Assembly (NCBI RefSeq): GCF_963678635.1
Contig: NC_087062.1
Location: 88,141,845-88,205,844, forward strand
Direction: 5' to 3'
Source of the DNA: Symsagittifera roscoffensis
Taxonomy: Eukaryota; Xenacoelomorpha; Acoela; Convolutidae
DNA length: 64,000 bases
Below the pieces are notes generated by a model. That model made no database searches. It had not been told where the DNA came from and saw only the letters and a list, made by a program, of their open reading frames with translations. Each line of letters opens with the position of its first letter. Position 1 is the first letter of the stretch. This document shows positions 56,336-64,000 of this stretch, piece after piece. The position numbers and the translations under genes are program-made.

Positions 56336-58069
56336 AAAATTGTATGAGACGCGTTCTTTCCATAGACTCCTCGCATGGAATTGTGTGACAAAAATTATTG
56401 CTTTATTGAAGTCAACCCGGGATAAGACGACAAATTGCTAAAACTTGGACAAAAATTAGTGCGGTACAACCGACTTATACCGACCCAGGAAGTTTGAGAA
56501 GGCTATGAAGGGCTTAAGCTCAAAAGATAAATTGTACCTAAGTAATTCTAATAAAATTCTAAGTTTTGTTCTCATCAATTTTTTTGATATACGCCCAATT
56601 TGAAAAAATATTGCTCGCTTTGTCTAAATATTTTTTATCATCTCTTTACAGTAGAAGTCATCATCATGTCTCTAAAAGCCCGAGAAAAACTTTCTAAAGT
56701 TTTTGATTACGCATTACGTATTTAGAGATCAAATCAAAATACTCCATGAGTCTTTAGTTTTTTGGGGTGACCTTCTTACACCGAAAACGTAGCCATACAT
56801 TTCCACACATTTAGTGCATAGAAAAATCCTAGTCACACAATTTTCATGTTTCAAGAACTGTATGACAAGCAGTTTTTGGGCATACTAAAAACTTTGAATA
56901 TAAGAAGCTAAAATTTCAAAACTACCCAATAAAGCACAATTATTTTTGTCAAAAAATCAATTGTGTTCATTATAAACATTTTCTAAAAGTTTTTGAAATT
57001 TTCTCATTTTTGTAGAGAAATTTTATTTGGATCGTACGACTAGAACTTTGTGTGGGCGCGGATGACTAAAAATAGATAGACATCTCTTGGAAAGTAACTC
57101 TACAGCAAGAGGAGGGAGCCCAAACTTTTCCAATACTTCAACATTTGGCTAGTCCTAATTTTGAGGGAACGTGTTAACCAGAAATCACAGGGGATTGTTA
57201 ACTAGATCCGATATCATTTAATAACAAGGCCAATAAATTTGAAAGCAATGGCCTGAACTTCATTTGAAAGCGTCCGAATGGTTGTTTATCAAAAGACAAG
57301 CGACCTTTAGTATATGATCTATATCTTCTCTCTTTCAAACGAGCGCAGTCATGCAATATAAATAAATATTTGCCTTTCCACCTTTTATGACGGAATCAAA
57401 CAAATTTGCCCAATTTGGGGGGACAAGGGATGAAAGCAATGGCAATACGAGTGACTGATGGCTGATTGATAGAAATGCAAATAGCACCAAATTTAGATTC
57501 ACTCCACGGGTCTGGCTGAAAGCGATTAATTCCCTCAGGATATTCAAATAGAATCACAACAAACGCAAGTGATAAAGGTTACCAAAACAAACAACAATAA
57601 CTAATCGGTTTGTTTATTGACAAAATCAATAGACTTTTTTTCAAACAAAATTAGACTTCTATTAGACTGGCATGGACGTCGTTTTTATGCTGCGAGCAAG
57701 CGCTGAAGAAAATGAGAACAATTGGTACAAAACCATTCTCAACAAAAAAATTGCTATTTGACTTTTTGCATATTTTCAGTATCAAAAAGCACTCATTTCT
57801 AGCCATAAACAAAACCTATCCAGACTATCGGGTACGACCGTTTGAATTTAATCAGCCATCTAGTAAAAAAAGACTGGCCGTATCAAGTTGAAACCCTGAA
57901 TGGGCCTAACTGCCCCTTAACTTCTACAAAGTGACTTAAAATCTTAAAGCTTAACATTTTGAAAAATGATAACGCAAAATGATAACGCAAAAATGATAAC
58001 GCAAAACTATTTGCGTTTTAGAAAGTTGAAATGAAAAAACTGCTCTTGAAATAAAAAACAAGACTACTC

Positions 58070-60115
58070 GCATCGAGACCAAAGAAAACACTGAATTTTC
58101 CGACTGTTTTTGCAGGCATTTAAAAAATTTTATATAAGAAAAAATGTATAATTAAATTTTTATAAAAAAGCAATGGAATTTGTTTTTTTTTCACACCCAA
58201 AGTTAAATATTAAGCAAAGATATCCGATTTCTGTGCAAGTAGAACAGAAGGTTTCGACCATAGTCTTTAAAAAACATACACAAAACAGTTTTTTTTCAAA
58301 TTAGTGTCGTTACTTTTAGGTGGCGTGATAAGCAAAAAACTAGAATTTAGAACGTTCGATATTTATAGAAGAATAGGAAAATCGAGAAAAAATTTTCGAA
58401 GAAAAATGACTAGAAAAATGATCCAAAAAATCTTGAAAAAAAAACCAAAAAAATCACACATTTTTTTTTGTTAAATTTTTTTTGAAGTTTTGATTCCCAA
58501 AATGGCGTTGAGAAGCTCCGAAAACTAACTTAACTAAAAAAAAATTGAGCGTAAATAAATTTTTGTAAACAGCATAAATTAAGACTACTTAAGCTTGCTC
58601 GCTCAACTTAGAAAACGTTTTGAAACCTACAAATTAGTTTTTACCAAAACATGTGAATCATTTTTTTGAATTTGAGCTCAGGACAACCGTACCTTTTGAA
58701 TGTTATTAAAAATTTTGGTCAGCAATTGCACGTTAAAAACTCGATACTTGTCTGGAGAAAAAACACCCCGAGCACAAATATGGCGTTCTTTTTCTTCGAA
58801 AGTCTCAATATTATCGCGTTTTTCTCAACGTGTGCTTACATTATATAAAAAATGATCACGGAATGAGAATTATTCAATTCCATAATAGCAAACAATAATA
58901 GCTGGTTACTGTGAAGTAGCACAGAATGTTCCGACCATAGTCTTTAAAAACTACGATTTAGAATTTTTTAATCCAAATTAGTGTAGTTTTTTCAGCTTGG
59001 TGTGATATTAGAATCTGACGTAAAAATATAATTCAGAGATAACAGACGGTCATAGTAGCAAAAGCAAATTGGACTAAATTTTTGCTGAAAAATGACTAGG
59101 AAAACAAAAAAAAATTAGAAAATTGGTTCCAAAAACGAAATTAAAAAACTCCAAAAACTAGTTTTACTTGCTTAAAATTAAGTTTTAAGGTCCTAAATTA
59201 GGTATTATTCAGCTGTTGTAAGCCTGCTCGCTTGCTTTATTTGCTCGAATCACGAAGAAAAATCAAAAATTTCATTTTGTTTTCTCTCGACACTAAAAAA
59301 AATTGCTAATTTTTTAATCTGGTTCAAATCAAGGTTGGAAAAGCTTAAGTGCAATTTTTTCCTCAACCCAGCGTGATTATTGTTTGTGGTACCTGATTTT
59401 GCGTGGAAAACAAAAAAAATAAAGCACACCCGAATACAAAGTTCCTCTTCATTTTCAATGGTCGGAACAAAAAGCTTGCCATATAATTTCACAGATAAAA
59501 AGGTGTTCCAAAATGTCAAAATGAGCCGCTTGCATGCTATAGAAATGTATGATACTCATTGTTTTTTAAATTCTCGCTGGTGAGGCGACAACTCATCGGA
59601 AGCACTAATTGGTCGAAAACGAAAAGTAGCGTTTTTTTGAAAGTCGAAAGCAAAAACTCGCACCAAGGATAATTAGTGAGGTTTAACCGGTATGCCGCAA
59701 TTGGGCTGATCCGTGTTGAAAAACAAAAATGTGGAAATTTTTGTAATTTTGTATTAAATGCTTGCCGCCCCTTTTTTTAACACAAACACTACTTTTCTTG
59801 AATTATTTCACATTTTTAATCCTAAAATGCTCTTATTCTAAAAACAAGAGCCTAAAAACAGCGCAATAGATTATTTTGAAATGACCTATGAATTATTTTT
59901 CACAGCTATCCGAAAACTTTATTTTTCATATAAAACACTTTTCATGCAAGTTTTAAATTGTGTGATAAGCATCATTTCATCCATAGAGCCATTAGTGTCG
60001 TCAGAAACACACAAAAAAATCAAAATTCTCGTTAAACAATTTAAGAAAACTCAGGAAAATTGTATGAAAATTGGAAAACAAAAAAAGCTAACATAAAACC
60101 GTATAGAAAGTTCCT
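58070..60115 (+). repeat. Segmental duplication, right copy (interrupted by R5)
   Basis: It has the same block order as 54994-56420, with additional inserted sequence including the R5 element at 58915-59472. Block matches at 58660-58890 and 59468-60110 are clear; the left end near 58070 is uncertain. Confidence 0.6.
58915..59472 (+). mobile_element. R5 element
   Basis: Ends are AGTAGCACAGAATGTTCCGACC and ...AATGGTCGGAACAA, so TGTTCCGACC/GGTCGGAACA are inverted. It interrupts the right-hand copy of the segmental duplication. A related left end begins at 43981 and a relative at 58238. Confidence 0.65.
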
Positions 60116-61020
60116 CCCAATTTTTAATGGTCGGAACAAGGTTTAAAAAAATTTAAATTGAAACATTTGGTTAACGCGAAACTGAGTGCACTGGGATTGA
60201 CAACGACAACTGGGATTAATTTCTGGGGCTGAATTACTGTATTCGCGTTATTAATTTTTCCCTCATCTTCGATAGCCGAATCACAAACAGTGATCTCTTT
60301 ATCAATCTGTTTCGAAATGTATTTTGGATCAGCAATTTTTTTCAAATTTTTTTTACTTGTTTTGTAGTTTTGAATATTTTTAAAAAAGAAATGGAGTAGG
60401 GCTTCAAACAATAAGCGATGTACAAACTAAGAACAATTTCTAAAAAACCATTTTACAACAACAAACTAATGTTTTTTCTATAATGGTTCAAAACTTGAAC
60501 AAGAATCGATTCTTTGAACACTTCTGCTCAAAAAGATTCTTTTGATAAATTTGATTCATCAACAATATAATTTGAGAAAAAAAATTATGTTCAACACTTA
60601 TCTATAGCACGTACTTTTTATTCAGAATTTTACAACAAAAAATACACCAACTTTTGCTTTTACAGACCTTTTCTGAAATTTTTCGTACTTTTAAGCTTTT
60701 TTGTTATTGTCCCAGATAATCAGCATGCTGACTAATTTAACTGTTATAAACATATTATACCTTCATACAATACCGTGCAAGAAAATTCCTTTTACACCAT
60801 GAAATTGATGATTAAAAAGATTTAAGTGAAGTAAGGTGGGAAAAAATGCAAACAGAATAATTTAGAATGAACAATACAGTTTGTTTATCAGGACAAATTT
60901 TCTATGGTTTGAACTGCACTTCAATTCGAATTGTTGCATAGATTTGGGTAAAATTAACATTCACAAAACGCATAACTTGGACTGTGAGTATCATTTTTTA
61001 AAATGCAAGAGTTTGAGTGA

Positions 61021-62090
61021 TATGGGGATTATTTTTGCTCAATATTTTTGCGTTTTTTTTTCTTCAGTCAAATTTCGACTTTTTAACTAGCCATTTTTGA
61101 CGAAATTTTTTTTATCATTCAAAAACTATTGCTGTCTTGAGCTTAAATTTGAAAAATTTTTTCACCTGTGATAATTTTTCGTAAAATTATAGGGGTTTAA
61201 CCAGTGTCATTTTGGCCACTTCGGAACAATTAACGCGAGATGTATTTCGCGCAATTAACGCGAAAGCGGAGATTTAATCCGTCTCAGAAATGATTCCAAA
61301 TTGATTGAAGCAAGCTTATTTGCCATAATCGATTTGTTACTAAAAGCGACATCTATCTATTTGTATTTTATATTATCACAATATCTTAAATTGTTACATA
61401 TTGTCACAAATTGTACTTTTGTCACATATTGTCACAAATTGTACTTTTGACCAATTGTCACATATTAGCCAAAACGGAAATCCTTAAACCCCAATAACAT
61501 TACGAAAACTGATCACAGGTGAAATTTTTTCAAATAAGCTCAGGACAACAACAATTTCTAAGACGGATTAAATCTCCGCTTACGCGTTAATAGCGCGAAA
61601 CATATCGCGCGTTAATTGTCACATATTGGCCAAAATGGCAATCCTTAAATTGTCACATATTGTCACAAACTGTACTTTTGTCACATATTGTCAAAAATTG
61701 TACTTTTGACCAGCAATTTACTAGATTCTAAGCGCAGTTAGGATAGGGCATGAAGCACCTGCCTGAGTGCTTGAGAGTATGTAGATTCCGGGTTTAAAAT
61801 CATTCTTCAACTTTTATAAGATATTTCAACTTTGATTGTTTTTCGTAAAAGTATGGGGGCTGAATGATTTCCAGTTTAAACATTTTTAGACCTTAAAGAC
61901 TTCAAATTTGAAAAGATTTTTCACCTGTGATTCTTTTTTGTAAAGTTATAAGGGTTTAAAGCTTGACAGTTTAATTAACATGCAATATATTTTGTGCTAT
62001 GAACGCGTAAGCGTAGGTTTAATTGTTCCGTCTTAGAAATATTTTCAAATTGAATGGAGGCAATTCTACTTAAGATAGCGAGTGAGGAAA
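61021..62090. repeat. Cluster of rearranged R1 fragments with TCACATATTG tandem repeats
   Basis: Minus-strand R1 pieces lie at 61021-61370 and about 61900-62090, and plus-strand pieces at 61456-61650. Between them a TTGTCACATATTGTCACAAA / TTGTACTTTTG unit repeats at 61395-61460 and 61616-61710. The pieces are out of order relative to intact R1. Confidence 0.6.
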
Positions 62091-62107
62091 GGTTTTTAAA
62101 AGTAACA

Positions 62108-62648
62108 AGACTGCTTGTATCAGGGCAAAGCCCTGAATGTTCCGACTGCTTTTTAAGGTTTATGGAGCAGCAGTAATAACATAAAAAATTAAATGAAATA
62201 AAATAAAATGAAAATTTTTTTTTTCTAAAATGTGAAATTTTTTATGAAAATCATCCCCCACACGCCATATAAAGTACAAAAAGATATATTTCGTTCCTTG
62301 TAACAAATCAATTATGGCAACTAAGTTTCGTTCAACCAATTTGGAACGATTTATAAGACGGATTAAATCTCCGCTTACGCGTTAATAGCGCGAATTCTAT
62401 CGCGCGTTAATTGTCCCAAATTGGTCAAAATGGCCAAAATGGCAATCTTTAAACCCTCATAACTTTACGAAAAATGATCACAGGTGAAATATCTTTTTAA
62501 ATTCAAGCTCAGGACAACAATGGCTTTCGAATGATATAAAAAAATTCCGTCAAAAATGGCTAGTTAAAAAGTCGAAATTTGTCTGAAGAAAAAAAAACCC
62601 ACCCCGAGCACAAATATTCCGTTACTTTCGTATCGAAAGTCGGAACAA
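62108..62648 (+). mobile_element. R1 element, plus orientation, well preserved
   Basis: It has left end GACTGCTTGTATCAGGGC and right end GTATCGAAAGTCGGAACAA, and is nearly collinear with 51111-51588. AACAA occurs just outside the left end and at the right end, so it may be part of the target site, but the exact ends are not resolved. Confidence 0.85.
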
Positions 62649-62736
62649 TAAGTATTTTTTGGTTTTTGTTTGAAAAATTAACCAATTTTAGAAGCAGTCT
62701 TCTTTATAAAAAAAGATTCTACCAAAAAAAAATAAA

Positions 62737-62818
62737 CGCGGTTCAGTGGTTTAGAGGTTGAAGCCGGTAGTTACCCCGCCCGCCGTAGCTAGCGGGGGAT
62801 GTCCGAGGTTCCAAACAA
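62737..62818 (+). repeat. tRNA-like (SINE head) segment
   Basis: TGGTTTAGAGG (near 62748) resembles an A box and GAGGTTCCAAAC (near 62804-62815) a B box; in between is CCCCGCC...GGCGGGG-like stem material. A tRNA-derived SINE is the likely source. Confidence 0.4.
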
Positions 62819-64000
62819 GTATTAGCCAGAACTTTTCCTATTCTGAACTTCTTTGAACCTCAAAAGCTCCTTTTTGCCGTCTTTTTTCTTGTGTTTACGA
62901 ATTGCAGCTTCGTTTCTGTAATAACACATTGTGCCAGTTTTAAAAAGTAAGTGTGATCATCGGCGAATCATGAGATCATGGTTATTCTAAACTATAGGCC
63001 AGGTTCTGTCGACCAGGGAAATTACTCTGCATTTCTACTCGGGAATCATCTCTGACGCAAATTTTCCAAGTCTAAACTTTAGATATGGATTGATTAGCCA
63101 TTAAAAATCAAAATATTCACGAAAACAGCAAAAAAAAGTTCAGAAAAGTATGGAAACTGATATATGGATAAAAAGTAAGTTTCCATATATCGCTGATTCC
63201 TAATTGTACTCAAGGACAAAAAATACTGACAATTTTCTGTGACGAGTACCAATATTCTGGTCACAAAATTTTTTTGTTTTCGAAATCTTCCTCCTAATCA
63301 TATGCAGTATTTCGGTTGTTTGGCTCTTTAAAATACCTTTTCGAATTTCGGTTTTTTGCGCATTCGATTTTTTGCACTAAGCTATTGTCCATATCCTTTG
63401 TATAGTGACAAGCCCACAGTCTGACGTCAAACAGGTCTGTATTTTGAAAGAAAGTGGCTGTCTAGCAAGTGTCGATATCAAAAGAGCGAATTAAGTCTGC
63501 TTAAGGAGAGCTTGACAGTTTTGAAGTTTGCATGCGCTTCAAATGGTTCAGTAAAAGAGTGCTGACAATAAAAAATTGTTCAAACTAATTTCAAAACAAT
63601 GGATTACAAGGTTGATGTTTTTCGTCGCTTTCGTAGTTCGAAACTGCTTAACGGCTCTCTTCAAACTCAATGATAACATTGCAATTTATTGATCTAACTG
63701 AAATGCGCTCAAGGCAAAAACAGCTCCAGGAAATCTTGCAAGCATGAATTTTGGAGAAAGTTTTCATGAACAAACTTCCAAAACGATTTAGAGCTACAAC
63801 GCAAAAATTTCAAACATCAGAAATCCTTGTGAGCTATCAAAACCATGGATCTAAGTTGAATCTCCATCATGTTAGCGAGAAAAAATGGGCTTCATACGGC
63901 ACATGTAATTTTTGTTTAAATGCAAAATAATATGGTCAATTCAGTTTTGCCTCAGCAAATTTACAAAAAAAATTGTTTCACGTCATATCAAGTCGTGATG

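Larger units (their letters stand above)
54994..56420 (+). repeat. Segmental duplication, left copy
   Basis: It is homologous to about 58070-60115 in the same order: R1 end, GCTTGCCATACAATT block, AACTCGCACCA-GCGACAATTAGTGAGG block, GGTATGCCGCAATTGGGCTGAT block, and AAATGCTCTTATTC block. No coding frame is maintained. Confidence 0.65.
54518..64000 (+). other. SK intron 7 (incomplete, more than 9.4 kb)
   Basis: No further SK exon recognised. It contains a duplicated ~1.4-kb block (54994-56420 and about 58070-60115), R1 copies and fragments, an R5 copy (58915-59472), GTCTTGTTAAA and TCACATATTG tandem repeats, and a tRNA-like segment near 62740. From about 62820 to 64000 I see nothing. Confidence 0.7.

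Noticed and set aside
60124-60411. Minus-strand 95-codon frame with fairly protein-like composition
   Set aside because: It lies next to an R5-type end in repeat-rich DNA, has no recognisable domain and no splice context.
61395-61710. Repeated TCACATATTG units as a CRISPR-like or satellite array
   Set aside because: Units are few, irregular and interleaved with R1 fragments; the genome is eukaryotic. Local slippage inside a repeat explains it.
62880-62960. Possible SK exon 8 after an acceptor-like TTACGAATTGCAG
   Set aside because: The following frame does not resemble the expected continuation of the calmodulin-binding helix or coiled coil, and stops appear quickly.

Overview
The window is AT-rich, nuclear, animal DNA. 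Evidence for an animal is one multi-exon gene with canonical GT-AG introns that encodes a small-conductance calcium-activated potassium channel (SK/KCNN family), surrounded by long introns packed with repeats. The species cannot be fixed from sequence alone. The divergent channel, its very long N-terminus and an env-bearing Ty3-type retroelement would suit a fast-evolving invertebrate.

Left third (1-20140): a decayed LTR retroelement cluster. A 5.28-kb block (1-5280) is repeated almost exactly at 7247-12524, offset 7246 falling to 7244 because of small indels. Each block carries a pol pseudogene on the plus strand (reverse transcriptase, RNase H, integrase). It is preceded by an inverted piece of the element's own 3' end (env-like transmembrane region on the minus strand). 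Only the second block continues into the rest of the element. That part holds a long proline/serine-rich ORF without methionine (ORF X, 13111-14217), an env-like glycoprotein pseudogene with signal peptide and membrane segment (14289-16650), a further downstream ORF (ORF Y, 16550-18238), a non-coding 3' region, and a ~240-bp terminal repeat (19901-20140). The same terminal repeat occurs at 5281-5519, just before a short gag-like ORF (5629-5955). The composite 5281-20140 therefore reads LTR, gag remnant, inverted env/Y piece, pol, X, env, Y, LTR. All genes carry frameshifts or stops.

Middle and right (20141-64000): about 2.3 kb of upstream DNA leads to the SK gene. Exon 1 (22466-25702) encodes a 1,037-residue low-complexity N-terminus plus S1. 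Exon 2 carries S2, exon 3 the S2-S3 linker and S3, exon 4 S4 and S5, exon 5 the pore, exon 6 S6 and the start of the calmodulin-binding domain, and exon 7 the rest of that domain. Splice phases match at every junction. The coding sequence runs off the right edge: no C-terminal coiled-coil exon was recognised in the last 9.5 kb.

The introns hold at least five non-autonomous repeat families. R1 is ~500 bp, with inverted TGTTCCGAC/GTCGGAACA ends and a hairpin near each end. R2 is a hAT-like MITE with perfect 8-bp target duplications at two copies. R3 has ACTGAGTGC/GCACTCAGT ends. R5 shares the TGTTCCGAC ends of R1. There is also a foldback element built from three 17-mers facing three inverted 17-mers. 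Other features are a 155-bp hairpin element, tRNA-like SINE candidates and a ~1.4-kb segmental duplication.
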